A DNA stretch of 64,000 nucleotides, from NCBI GenBank assembly GCA_965198905.1, contig OZ240678.1:3038001-3102000 (forward strand), in the 5' to 3' direction. The position numbers were made by a program, and so were the translations under genes. Every line of letters begins with the position of its first letter. Within the stretch, counting starts at the first letter, position 1. A model generated the notes under the pieces. That model made no database searches and was not told where the DNA came from. It saw nothing but the letters and a program-made list of their open reading frames with translations. Positions 33,181-40,904 of this stretch are shown here, one piece after another. This stretch comes from CAHJWH01 sp965198905. GTDB lineage: Bacteria; Pseudomonadota; Alphaproteobacteria; Caulobacterales; Caulobacteraceae.

Positions 33181-33690
33181 ATGCCGATTGCGCTTCGCCA
33201 GGATTTTGATGCGACCACGACCCGGGCGGCTGCGAAGCTGTCCAAGGACAGTGGGCAGACGCGGCGTCTGTTGGCTCTGGCGGCGATCTACGAGGGGGCG
33301 TCGCGCACGCAGGCGGCGCGGATCGGCGGTGTGACGCTGCAGATCATTCGGGACTGGGTGGTGAAGTTCAACGCCGTTGGGCCAAGCGGATTGATCGACC
33401 GCAAGCCGCCTGGCCAGCCTGCGCGTCTGGTGGATATCCATCACACCGCCTTGATCAAGATGATCGAGCAAGGCCCAGACCCGCAAGTGCATGGGGTGGT
33501 GCGTTGGCGCTTGATCGATTTGGCGCGACGACTGGAAGAAGATTTTCAGCTTGAGGTCTCCATACAGACGTTGAGCCGGGAGCTGCGTCGGCTGGGCTAT
33601 CGGAAGCTGTCGGCAAGGCCCCGCCATCAGGCTCAGGACCCAGCCGCGCAGGAGGCGTTCAAAAAGGGGGCTTCGCAGCAGAGCTGTTGA
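33181..33690 (+). CDS. IS630-family transposase, N-terminal frame (helix-turn-helix domains)
   Basis: Frame 1 of the transposase, 169 aa. It holds the paired-box-like DNA-binding part: QTRRLLALAAIYEGASRTQAARIGGVTLQIIRDWVVKFNAVGPSGLIDRKPPGQP, then IQTLSRELRRLGYRKLSARPRHQAQDPAAQEAFKK. It ends soon after a run of five A and five G (33661-33670). Moving back one base there joins it to the second frame without loss of similarity, which is the known IS630 arrangement of programmed -1 frameshifting. Confidence 0.85.
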   Translation: MPIALRQDFDATTTRAAAKLSKDSGQTRRLLALAAIYEGASRTQAARIGGVTLQIIRDWVVKFNAVGPSGLIDRKPPGQPARLVDIHHTALIKMIEQGPDPQVHGVVRWRLIDLARRLEEDFQLEVSIQTLSRELRRLGYRKLSARPRHQAQDPAAQEAFKKGASQQSC

Positions 33691-34238
33691 AGGTCAAAGC
33701 GAGCATCGCGCCTGGGCTGAAGCTGGAGATTTGGTGGCAAGACGAAGCCAGGGTCGGGCAGAAGAACAAGATCACCCGCCGCTGGTGGAAGCGCGGCGCC
33801 CGACCCTGCGCCCCTCACGACCAGAGAACGGCTTCGGCCTACATCTTCGGAGCGATATGCCCTCAGCAGGGCAAGGCGGCCGGGCTCGTCCTACCCTTCT
33901 GCAACACCGCGGCGATGAACCTGCACTTGGCGGAGATATCTCGCACCGTCGCGCCCGACGCACACGCCGTGCTGATCATGGATCAGGCGGGCTGGCACAC
34001 CACCAAGAAGCTCGACCTGCCTTCCAACATCAGCATCATCGCGCTGCCGGCTCGCTGCCCTGAACTTAATCCGGTCGAGAACATCTGGCAGTACATGCGA
34101 GACAACTGGCTATCGAACCTCATATTCAAATCTTACGACGACATCGTCAGCCAATGCTGCGCGGCGTGGAACAAGCTCGTCCAGCAACCCTCCACCATCA
34201 CTTCGATCGGAATGCGAGAGTGGACGCATGGGTTCTAG
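33672..34238 (+). CDS. IS630-family transposase, C-terminal frame (DDE catalytic domain)
   Basis: Frame 2 of the transposase, read after a -1 shift at the A5G5 run. It begins FAAELLKVKASIAPGLKLEIWWQDEARVGQ (first catalytic Asp), continues VLIMDQAGWHTTKK (second Asp) and LPARCPELNPVENIWQYMRDN (final Glu), the DDE triad of the IS630/mariner fold. It could start on its own at GTG/TTG codons near 33687, but the joined product is the expected one. Confidence 0.85.
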   Translation, partial: FAAELLKVKASIAPGLKLEIWWQDEARVGQKNKITRRWWKRGARPCAPHDQRTASAYIFGAICPQQGKAAGLVLPFCNTAAMNLHLAEISRTVAPDAHAVLIMDQAGWHTTKKLDLPSNISIIALPARCPELNPVENIWQYMRDNWLSNLIFKSYDDIVSQCCAAWNKLVQQPSTITSIGMREWTHGF

Positions 34239-34271
34239 TCAGCGGGATTTGGTATTAGGTTTGCGCGAGGG

Positions 34272-34386
34272 GTGCGTGCTTCGAGACAGGCTCTGAAGGA
34301 GAGCCTCACTCGGCATGACGAAGGCATGTGCGATCCACCCCCTGCGTCATCCTGAGGAGCCCTGGAGGGGCGTCTCGAAGGCCGCG
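34272..34386. repeat. palindromic intergenic repeat, family R, copy 4
   Basis: Left arm CTTCGAGACAGGCTCTGAAG...CTCGGCATGACG and right arm CGTCATCCTGAGGAGCCC...GGCGTCTCGAAGG, same order and spacing as copy 3. It follows 18 bases after the IS630 right end. Confidence 0.85.
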
Positions 34387-34423
34387 AGGTCGCCTGCGCC
34401 AGGGTCTGCGTCCTACGGAGGAA

Positions 34424-34643
34424 AGGCGTGATCCTTTTCGTCCTTGCGCGAGCCCTGAGTTCGATCCGCCGGAGCGATCGACTTCGATACGCGGCGCCCC
34501 GCGTTCCGACGCTTACGCGTCAGCCGTCGCGCGGAGGTGCGGTCGAGGTCGAGCGGACGCTCGCCTCGCGCCCGCGAGGTCGCCTTGAGCATCCCGAGCA
34601 CGCCGGCACAGCCACCGCCGCCTTATCAGAGCGGCGTCGCGCA
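34424..34643. repeat. family C repeat, copy 3
   Basis: Matches copy 2 block by block: CTTTTCGTCCTTGCGCGAG, CCTGAGTTCGATCCGCCGG, GTCAGCCGTCGCGCGGAGG, GCGAGGTCGCCTTGAGC and TTATCAGAGCGGCGTCGC. Lies between repeat copy R4 and gatC; the 130 bases that follow up to gatC hold no gene. Confidence 0.75.
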
Positions 34644-34772
34644 TCCGCCGGGTCGAGATCGCTCGCGCTAAGTCACACGCCCAAGCGCACCCTGGTGTTC
34701 GACAGTTCTGAACGTTACGCGGCGGACACCCGCTTGCCTTCCGGGGCGCTCCGCGGCAAACCCGCGCCCATC

Positions 34773-35060
34773 ATGTCCATTGACGCCGCCACCGTGCGCC
34801 GGGTCGCCCGGCTCGCCCGCATCGCCGTTCCCGAAGCGCGCCTGGAGCCCCTGGCCCAGGAACTCACCGGCATCGTGGACTGGATCGAGCAGCTGAGCGA
34901 GGTGGACACGGAGGGCGTGGCGCCCATGACCTCCTGCGTGGCGATGAGCCTGCCCCTGCGCGACGACGTGATCACCGACGGCGACAAGCGGGACGCGGTG
35001 CTGTCCAATGCGCCCAAGGCTATTGGCGGCTTCTTCGTGGTGCCGAAGGTGGTGGAATGA
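34773..35060 (+). CDS. gatC: Asp-tRNA(Asn)/Glu-tRNA(Gln) amidotransferase subunit C
   Basis: Small stabilising subunit of 95 aa of the GatCAB amidotransferase. Typical opening IDAATVRRVARLARIAVPEARLEPLAQELTGIVDWIEQLSEVDTEGVAP and ending LSNAPKAIGGFFVVPKVVE. ATG 34773 (MSIDAATV) matches the family length; the open frame extends upstream through repeat copy C3 without meaning. Overlaps gatA by four bases (ATGA). Confidence 0.95.
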   Translation: MSIDAATVRRVARLARIAVPEARLEPLAQELTGIVDWIEQLSEVDTEGVAPMTSCVAMSLPLRDDVITDGDKRDAVLSNAPKAIGGFFVVPKVVE

Positions 35061-36541
35061 GCGCCTCAGACCTCACGGGCCTGACGCTGAAGGGCGCGCG
35101 CGATGCGCTCGACGCCGGCCGGGTCTCCGCCGAAGAGCTGGCGCAGGCGCATCTCGACGCCATCGCCGCCGCCAACCCGCACCTGAACGCCTATGTGCTG
35201 GAGACGCCGGACAAGGCGTTGGCCATGGCGCGGGCGTCGGATGCGCGCCGGGCGCAAGGCGATGTAGGCCCGCTCGAAGGGATCAGCCTGGGGGTAAAGG
35301 ACCTGTTCGCCACCGAAGGCGTGCGCACCACCGCCGGCTCCAGGATCATCGGCGAGTTCGTCCCCCCTTACGAGTCCACCGTCTCCGCCAACCTGTGGCG
35401 GGCGGGGGCGGTGATGCTGGGCAAGCTGAACATGGACGAGTTCGCCATGGGCTCGTCCAACGAGACCTCGGCCTTCGGGCCGGTGACCAACCCCTGGCGC
35501 GTGGCGGGGTCGAACCAGGCCCTGACGCCCGGCGGCTCGTCCGGCGGCTCGGCGACGGCGGTGGCGGCGGATCTTTGCCTGGGCGCCACGGCCAGCGATA
35601 CCGGCGGCTCCATCCGCCAGCCCGCCGCCTTCACCGGCACGGTGGGGATCAAGCCGACCTATGGCCGCTGTTCCCGCTACGGCATGGTCGCCTTCGCCTC
35701 GTCGCTGGACCAGGCCGGCCCGATTGCCAAGACGGTGGAGGACGCCGCCATCCTGCTCGGCGTGATGGCGGGCCACGATCCCAAGGACTCCACCTCGCTG
35801 CCGGTGGAGACGCCGGACTTTGCAAGCTTCGTCGGCCGTTCGCCCAGGGGCCTGCGCATCGGCGTGCCCAAGGAATACCGGCTGGACGGGATGCCCGAGG
35901 AGATCGCGCGCCTGTGGGACCAGGGCGTCGCCTGGCTGAAGGATGCGGGCTGCGAGATCAAGGAGGTCAGCCTGCCGCACACCCGCTACGCCCTGCCGGC
36001 CTACTATATCATCGCGCCGGCGGAGGCGTCGTCCAACCTCGCGCGCTATGACGGCATGCGCTTCGGGCTGCGGGCCGAGGGCGGCGGGACCCTGACCGAG
36101 GTCTATGAGCGCTCCCGCGCCGAGGGCTTCGGCGAGGAGGTGAAGCGGCGCATCCTGATCGGCACCTACGTCCTGTCCGCCGGCTATTACGACGCCTACT
36201 ACCTGAAGGCCCAGAAGGTTCGCCGGTGCATCGCCGACGACTTCGACGCCGTCTTCCAGGAGGTCGACGCGCTGCTGACCCCCACCGCGCCCTCAGCCGC
36301 CTTCGCGCTCGGCGAGCGGGTGAGCGATCCCCTGGCCATGTATCTGAACGACGTCTTCACCGTGACGGTGAACCTGGCGGGGCTGCCGGGCATCAGCGTG
36401 CCCGCAGGGCTCGACGCCCAGGGCCTGCCGCTGGGGCTGCAACTGATCGGCCGCGCGCTGGACGAGGGGACGCTGTTCACCCTGGCGGGGGCGGTGGAGA
36501 GTGCTGCGGGCTTCCGGGCCAAGCCTGCTGCCTGGTGGTGA
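35057..36541 (+). CDS. gatA: Asp-tRNA(Asn)/Glu-tRNA(Gln) amidotransferase subunit A
   Basis: Amidase subunit of 494 aa that releases ammonia from glutamine for transamidation of mischarged tRNA. Amidase-signature residues: Lys81 in GVKDLF, serines in TPGGSSGGSA (about 157-166) and Ser185 in DTGGSIRQPA. The C-terminal part LAGLPGISVPAGLDAQGLPLGLQLIGRALDEGTL is complete. ATGA overlap with gatC; its own stop overlaps a small membrane-protein gene. gatB lies 0.9 kb downstream rather than adjacent. Confidence 0.96.
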   Translation: MSASDLTGLTLKGARDALDAGRVSAEELAQAHLDAIAAANPHLNAYVLETPDKALAMARASDARRAQGDVGPLEGISLGVKDLFATEGVRTTAGSRIIGEFVPPYESTVSANLWRAGAVMLGKLNMDEFAMGSSNETSAFGPVTNPWRVAGSNQALTPGGSSGGSATAVAADLCLGATASDTGGSIRQPAAFTGTVGIKPTYGRCSRYGMVAFASSLDQAGPIAKTVEDAAILLGVMAGHDPKDSTSLPVETPDFASFVGRSPRGLRIGVPKEYRLDGMPEEIARLWDQGVAWLKDAGCEIKEVSLPHTRYALPAYYIIAPAEASSNLARYDGMRFGLRAEGGGTLTEVYERSRAEGFGEEVKRRILIGTYVLSAGYYDAYYLKAQKVRRCIADDFDAVFQEVDALLTPTAPSAAFALGERVSDPLAMYLNDVFTVTVNLAGLPGISVPAGLDAQGLPLGLQLIGRALDEGTLFTLAGAVESAAGFRAKPAAWW

Positions 36542-36771
36542 GCCGCCGCTCGCGCCGCCTTCAGGGTCTGCGGGTCGCGTCACCGTTCCTGTTGCTCGCG
36601 CTTGGCTTCTGGGCGTTGATCCGCTCGCCCTGGCCGACGATCTGGCGGCTGATGCTGAAGGGCGAGCACGTCGTGGTAGTGCCAACCTGGCCGACCTTGG
36701 GCCTGCCGGCCGTGACGATCGTCTGCTTCGGCGCCGCGATCGTGATCTCGCTCGGGATCAAGCGATCATAG
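36538..36771 (+). CDS. small two-helix membrane protein, hypothetical
   Basis: A 77-aa protein with two predicted helices, SPFLLLALGFWALIRSPW and LPAVTIVCFGAAIVISLGI, and an Arg-rich N-terminus (SRRSRRLQGLR), so both ends are probably cytoplasmic. Its GTG overlaps the gatA stop as GTGA, a strong sign of real translation and coupling. No family recognised. Convergent with the next gene, 19 bases away. Confidence 0.65.
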   Translation: MSRRSRRLQGLRVASPFLLLALGFWALIRSPWPTIWRLMLKGEHVVVVPTWPTLGLPAVTIVCFGAAIVISLGIKRS

Positions 36772-36790
36772 TGCTGGCGCGCTGCGCCGC

Positions 36791-37315
36791 TCAAAGCGCC
36801 GCGATCACCATGACGACGCGCCTGTAGAGGGAGTGTGACAGCCGGCCGATGCTGCGGCCGCTGTCCGTCAGCGGGTTGTGGCGGTGGACGGGCTCATCGA
36901 TCAGGTCGACGCGGATGAGGTCAGCCTGGAGCTGGTCCAGCTTCCCGGTGCTGATCCGCCCATGCGAGAGCAGGGCGAGCTTGGCGAGGCTCATGCTCTT
37001 GAACATCATGTATTCCGGGCGTTCGCAGAGGCCCGGCAGCCGACGCTCCAGCACCGCCCGTCCCTGGGGCGAGGAGGCGATCACCCCGATTGGTGTGTTG
37101 ACCGACAAAATCTTATCTCTACCCGCGGGCGCTCGCTCAGTTTCCGCCAAAGGTGCGCCGAGATCATCAGGCATGGCCATGTCAGGCGAGGACTGGACGG
37201 CGACGCCGGCTTGCGCGTTGGGAAGGGTCTGGGTCAGGCCGGGACTGGCGGCGCATAAACTGGCGGCGCCTAGACAAAGGACAACGGTGCTTCTCAGGAA
37301 AGGACGCCCAAGCAC
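36791..37315 (-). CDS. exported hypothetical protein with a solitary C-terminal helical domain
   Basis: A 174-aa protein. GTG 37315 with GGAG eight bases upstream gives a signal peptide (RSTVVLCLGAASLCAASPGLTQ). After a Pro/Ala-rich linker, residues about 70-140 (ILSVNTPIGVIASSPQGRAVLERRLPGLCERPEYMMFKSMSLAKLALLSHGRISTGKLDQLQADL) resemble a helical domain that I have seen attached to the C-terminus of secreted hydrolases in related bacteria; here it stands alone. That likeness is from memory and not certain. Inserted between gatA and gatB on the opposite strand. Confidence 0.65.
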   Translation of the reverse strand: MLGRPFLRSTVVLCLGAASLCAASPGLTQTLPNAQAGVAVQSSPDMAMPDDLGAPLAETERAPAGRDKILSVNTPIGVIASSPQGRAVLERRLPGLCERPEYMMFKSMSLAKLALLSHGRISTGKLDQLQADLIRVDLIDEPVHRHNPLTDSGRSIGRLSHSLYRRVVMVIAAL

Positions 37316-37480
37316 AGCGGAGTCTCCCTGTTCACGCCACCCGCGCACCCCTCGGCCCGCGAGTCTGGCGTAAGGTTATACCCTATTTTCTTTCCACCGT
37401 GTTGCGCTTTCGACACGAGCGAAAAGCTGGCCTGCCGTTCGTCGCAGGCTTAACTAAGTTCAGGATTTTCGAGGTCACCC

Positions 37481-38941
37481 ATGAGTGAGCGCGCCCCATA
37501 CCGGGTCACCGGCCGGACAGGCGAATGGGAAGTGGTGCTGGGGCTGGAGGTGCATGCCCAGGTGGCGTCCCAGTCCAAGCTCTTCTCCGGCGCGGCCACC
37601 GCGTTCGGCGCGGGCCCCAACGAGCATGTAAGCCTGGTGGATGCGGCCTTTCCCGGAATGCTGCCGGTGATCAACCGCTACTGCGTGGAGCAGGCGGTGC
37701 GCACGGGACTTGGCCTGCATGCCCAGATCAACCTGCATTCGCGCTTCGATCGGAAGAACTACTTCTATCCTGACCTGCCCGCCGGCTATCAGATCAGCCA
37801 GTTCAAGGACCCTATCGTCGGGGAGGGCGAGCTGGTGGTGCAGCGGGACGACGGCTCCAGCTTCAGCGTGGGCATAGAGCGGCTGCACCTGGAGCAGGAC
37901 GCCGGCAAGAGCATCCACGACATGGACCCCAGCTGGACCTATGTGGACTTGAACCGCTCGGGCGTAGCGCTGATGGAGATCGTCTCGCGCCCGGACCTGC
38001 GCTCGCCTGAGGATGCGGCGGCCTATGTGAAGACGCTCCGCGCCCTGGTGCGCCGGCTGGGCGCCTGCGACGGCGACATGGAGAAGGGCAACCTGCGCGC
38101 CGACGTCAACGTCTCGGTCCGCCGCCTGGGCGAGCCGCTCGGCACGCGCTGCGAGATCAAGAACGTGAACTCGCTGCGCTTCATCCAGCAGGCCATCGTC
38201 TACGAGGCGGCGCGGCAGGTGGAGGTCCTGGAGGACGGCGGCGCCATCGTCCAGGAGACCCGGCTGTACGATCCCGGTCGCGGCGAGACCCGCTCCATGC
38301 GCTCCAAGGAGGAGGCGCACGACTATCGCTACTTTCCCGATCCCGACCTGCTGCCGCTGGAGATCGACCCCGCCTGGGTGAAGGCGATCGAAGTGACGCT
38401 GCCCGAACTGCCCGACGCTTTGCGCGCCCGGTTGCAGGCGCAGTACGGCCTGTCGGCCTACGACGCCCGGGTGCTCTCCGCCGACCACCTGCTGGCCGAC
38501 TATTTTGAGACCGCCGCCAAGGGCCGCGACGCCAAGCTTATCGCCAACTGGGTCTCCAACGATCTGGTCGGAAAGCTAGGCAAGGCGGAGCAGGGTATCG
38601 AAGACAGTCCGATTCCGCCCGCCGACATCGCCGAGCTGGTCGCCCTGATCGAGGACGCCACCATCTCCTCCAAGATCGCCAAGGACGTCTTCGAGCGCAT
38701 GTGGGCCGGGGAGGGCGCCCCCAGGGCGATCGTGGAGGCGCACGGGCTGGTCCAGGTCACCGACACCGGCGCGCTGGAGGCGATCGTAGATCGCCTGATC
38801 GCCGCCAATCCCGACAAGGCCGCCGCCGTGAAGGCCAAGCCCCAGGCGGTGGGATGGTTCGTCGGTCAGGTGATGAAGGAAACCGCCGGCAAGGCCAACC
38901 CGGCCGCGGTGAACGCGATCCTCCAGGCGAAGCTGGGTTAA
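37481..38941 (+). CDS. gatB: Asp-tRNA(Asn)/Glu-tRNA(Gln) amidotransferase subunit B
   Basis: Kinase-like tRNA-binding subunit of GatCAB, 486 aa. Signature motifs: VLGLEVHAQVASQSKLFSGA, FPGMLPVINRYCVEQAVRTGL, RFDRKNYFYPDLPAGYQISQF, LNRSGVALMEIVSRPDLRSPEDAAAYVKTLR and DYRYFPDPDLLPL. The C-terminal YqeY-like domain (RLIAANPDKAAAVKAKPQAVGWFVGQVMKETAGKANPAAVNAIL) is complete. Own promoter region of about 165 bases upstream. Confidence 0.96.
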   Translation: MSERAPYRVTGRTGEWEVVLGLEVHAQVASQSKLFSGAATAFGAGPNEHVSLVDAAFPGMLPVINRYCVEQAVRTGLGLHAQINLHSRFDRKNYFYPDLPAGYQISQFKDPIVGEGELVVQRDDGSSFSVGIERLHLEQDAGKSIHDMDPSWTYVDLNRSGVALMEIVSRPDLRSPEDAAAYVKTLRALVRRLGACDGDMEKGNLRADVNVSVRRLGEPLGTRCEIKNVNSLRFIQQAIVYEAARQVEVLEDGGAIVQETRLYDPGRGETRSMRSKEEAHDYRYFPDPDLLPLEIDPAWVKAIEVTLPELPDALRARLQAQYGLSAYDARVLSADHLLADYFETAAKGRDAKLIANWVSNDLVGKLGKAEQGIEDSPIPPADIAELVALIEDATISSKIAKDVFERMWAGEGAPRAIVEAHGLVQVTDTGALEAIVDRLIAANPDKAAAVKAKPQAVGWFVGQVMKETAGKANPAAVNAILQAKLG

Positions 38942-39042
38942 CTCGCCCGTTGCGACAGATTGGGCGCGGATCAACCAAGGGGTGGCTTTCCATCTGAGGG
39001 GTATTTAGCCTCAGTCGCCGTAATTGGTTGGGGCGGGGACAG

Positions 39043-39555
39043 ATGAGACCATCCTTGAAGTTAGTTGGCGTATTGCTTTTGGCGCCTCTAGCAGCCTGCG
39101 CGACGGTCACGCGCGGCAGCAACACGGCCTGGGAGGTGAACACCACACCCTCCGGCGCCAAGGTCAAGACGAGCAACGGCTTTTATTGCGACTCCACACC
39201 CTGCTCCATCAAGATGCCGCGACGCTCTACGTTCACGGCCACCATCACCCATGACGGATACAAGCCGGCTGAAGTGGAGGTGACAAACCACGTCTCTGGC
39301 GGAGGCGGCGTGGGGATGGCGGGCAACGTGCTCGTCGGCGGCATTATCGGCGCGGGTGTGGATGTCGCCTCGGGCGCGATGCTCGATCTGACCCCTAATC
39401 CCGTCGCCGTCGCCATGGAGAAGGAAGAGGTCGTCACCGCCGCAGGTGTTCAGGACCCGCCTGTTCCTGTAGCCGCCCAGCCTCTGCCTCCAGCTTCCCC
39501 GCCGACGTCCGCTTCGTCGCCTGCGGTGAAAATCCAAGGACTTGCGAACGAGTGA
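39043..39555 (+). CDS. lipoprotein of the CATVTRG-type translation (PEGA-like fold), paralogue 1
   Basis: A 170-aa predicted lipoprotein. Signal peptide with lipobox LAAC (PSLKLVGVLLLAPLAAC), then ATVTRGSNTAWEVNTTPSGAKVKTSNGFYCDSTPCSIKMPRRSTFTATITHDGYKPAEVEV, which looks like a PEGA-type beta domain (TPSGA..., GYKP) with two extra cysteines. A Gly-rich hydrophobic segment (GNVLVGGIIGAGVDVASG) and a Pro-rich tail follow. ATG 39043 has GGGGAC just upstream. Function unknown; probably envelope-associated. A close paralogue follows. Confidence 0.8.
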   Translation: MRPSLKLVGVLLLAPLAACATVTRGSNTAWEVNTTPSGAKVKTSNGFYCDSTPCSIKMPRRSTFTATITHDGYKPAEVEVTNHVSGGGGVGMAGNVLVGGIIGAGVDVASGAMLDLTPNPVAVAMEKEEVVTAAGVQDPPVPVAAQPLPPASPPTSASSPAVKIQGLANE

Positions 39556-39657
39556 CGTCGTCCAATCGGCGGTGTGCCTAGGATGATCGGAGAGAGGCGT
39601 TGAAAGACACTCCACGCTTAGTACAGCTCTAAGCGGTTTATTAATCGCGATGATCTA

Positions 39658-39698
39658 GAAGCCTCCTTGACGCGAGCTGTCGCGATGAAGGGGGCTTC
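39658..39698 (+). promoter_or_regulatory. hairpin that sequesters the Shine-Dalgarno of the second lipoprotein gene
   Basis: GAAGCCTCCTT (39658-39668) pairs over eleven positions, one of them G-T, with AAGGGGGCTTC (39688-39698), directly before the ATG at 39699. The right strand contains the ribosome-binding site AAGGGGG. The loop can form an inner GCGA/TCGC stem. The geometry is that of an RNA thermometer or a translational switch. Confidence 0.55.
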
Positions 39699-40187
39699 AT
39701 GAGCCGTATCTCGTCCTGCGTCGTCGTGCTGGCCGCAGCCGTGTCGCTCGGCGCGTGCGCGACGGTCACCCGCGGCGCCAATACGGCTTGGCAGGTGAAC
39801 ACCCTGCCTCAGGGCGCGACGGTCAGGACTAGTAACGGGCGGGTTTGCGACTCCACGCCGTGTGCTCTGGAGATGCCCCGGCGGTCCACCTTCACCGCCA
39901 GCATCACCCGCCCGGGCTACAAGCCAGTGCAATTGGCCGTCACCAACCACGTCACCGCAATTGGCGCCCTCGCCTTTGTCGGCAACGGCGTGATCGGCGG
40001 CATACCGGGCGCCGCCATCGACCTCTTCACGGGGGCGACGCTTGATCTGACGCCGAACGGCGACGCCATCACGCTCGAGCGGGACGATAGCCTCACCGCC
40101 CAGATGTACGGCTACCGCGCCGCCGACTATCCGGCCCAGACTGAAGGGCTCGCGCCTGGGGAAACACTCAGCGTCTCAAGGTTCTGA
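39699..40187 (+). CDS. lipoprotein, paralogue 2 of the preceding gene
   Basis: A 162-aa lipoprotein with lipobox LGAC (SRISSCVVVLAAAVSLGAC). The region ATVTRGANTAWQVNTLPQGATVRTSNGRVCDSTPCALEMPRRSTFTASITRPGYKPVQLAVTNHV is closely similar to paralogue 1, including the cysteine pair. It lacks the Pro-rich tail of paralogue 1 and ends LAPGETLSVSRF. Translation is probably controlled by the hairpin that covers its ribosome-binding site. Convergent with the RcnB-like gene. Confidence 0.8.
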   Translation: MSRISSCVVVLAAAVSLGACATVTRGANTAWQVNTLPQGATVRTSNGRVCDSTPCALEMPRRSTFTASITRPGYKPVQLAVTNHVTAIGALAFVGNGVIGGIPGAAIDLFTGATLDLTPNGDAITLERDDSLTAQMYGYRAADYPAQTEGLAPGETLSVSRF

Positions 40188-40196
40188 GCGGGCGTC

Positions 40197-40904
40197 TCAC
40201 CACCAGAACACCCCGTAAGCCACGTCGACAATTTCGCCGGTATAGACGTTAACTAACAATGCGTCTGGCCCGTAACGTACCCATCGGCAACCGGGCGCCG
40301 GCGGACCCAGGTCGTACTGGCCGAAGTCGCCGATGAAGTAGGCGTCTGTCAGGAACAGGCCTGGCAGGTAGGCGCCGACACCCCAACGGCGATAGCCCCA
40401 GCCGTAAGGATAATGGAACGCGCCGGCGTGAAAGCGGCCAAAAGTGCGGCCGCGATAGCTCCAGTTACCGCGACCGTGGAAACCGCCGCCGCCGCCACGG
40501 AAGCCGTTGTAGGCGAACCCGCCGCCGCGGTTCTCAAAGCCTTCGCCGCCGCGGAACCCTGGGGCTGCTCGCTCGCCGCCATGGAATCCACCGTGGGCCA
40601 GGACCGCGCCCGCGCCCAACGCTGCGCCGACACCCACGCCCGTCGCCAGCGCGCGACCCCGGCCGCCACGCCCGCCAACACCGCCGCCTTCCCGCGCACC
40701 ATCGACATGGCCACCCCCGAAGTGGCCGCCGCCGCCACCGAAGTGTCCACCGCCGCCGCCCACATGGCCACCTCCGCCGAAATGGCCGCCACCGCCACCC
40801 ATGTGACCGCCGCCACCACCGTGCCCGCCGCCATGCTGGGCATAGGCAGCAGGGGCCAGCGCCAGCATCAGGGCGGCCGTCGAGACCATGGCGCGCTTGA
40901 TCAT
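40197..40904 (-). CDS. exported Gly/His-rich protein with RcnB-like C-terminus
   Basis: A 235-aa protein with signal peptide (MVSTAALMLALAPAAYAQ), about 50 residues of GGGGGHFGGGGHVGG-type repeats, a Gly-rich hydrophobic stretch (LATGVGVGAALGAGAVLAHGG), then an aromatic Gly/Phe/Arg-rich region and the C-terminal GCRWVRYGPDALLVNVYTGEIVDVAYGVF, which matches the RcnB family of periplasmic proteins linked to nickel/cobalt homeostasis. The regularly spaced histidines suggest metal binding. ATG 40904 has AGGAGAAG upstream. Confidence 0.75.
   Translation of the reverse strand: MIKRAMVSTAALMLALAPAAYAQHGGGHGGGGGHMGGGGGHFGGGGHVGGGGGHFGGGGGHFGGGHVDGAREGGGVGGRGGRGRALATGVGVGAALGAGAVLAHGGFHGGERAAPGFRGGEGFENRGGGFAYNGFRGGGGGFHGRGNWSYRGRTFGRFHAGAFHYPYGWGYRRWGVGAYLPGLFLTDAYFIGDFGQYDLGPPAPGCRWVRYGPDALLVNVYTGEIVDVAYGVFWW

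Larger units (their letters stand above)
33099..34254. mobile_element. IS630-family insertion sequence with split transposase
   Basis: About 1.16 kb with short imperfect inverted ends, TACCAGTTCTCTGAGTG at the left and a right end whose complement reads TACCAAATCCCGCTGA; TA at each edge fits the TA target of IS630/Tc1-type elements. Encodes a transposase in two overlapping frames on the plus strand. Boundaries are estimated to within a few bases. Confidence 0.75.

Noticed and set aside
40640..40850. Tandem short repeats that resemble a CRISPR array
   Set aside because: They are in-frame Gly/His codon repeats of the RcnB-like gene without unique spacers of constant length.
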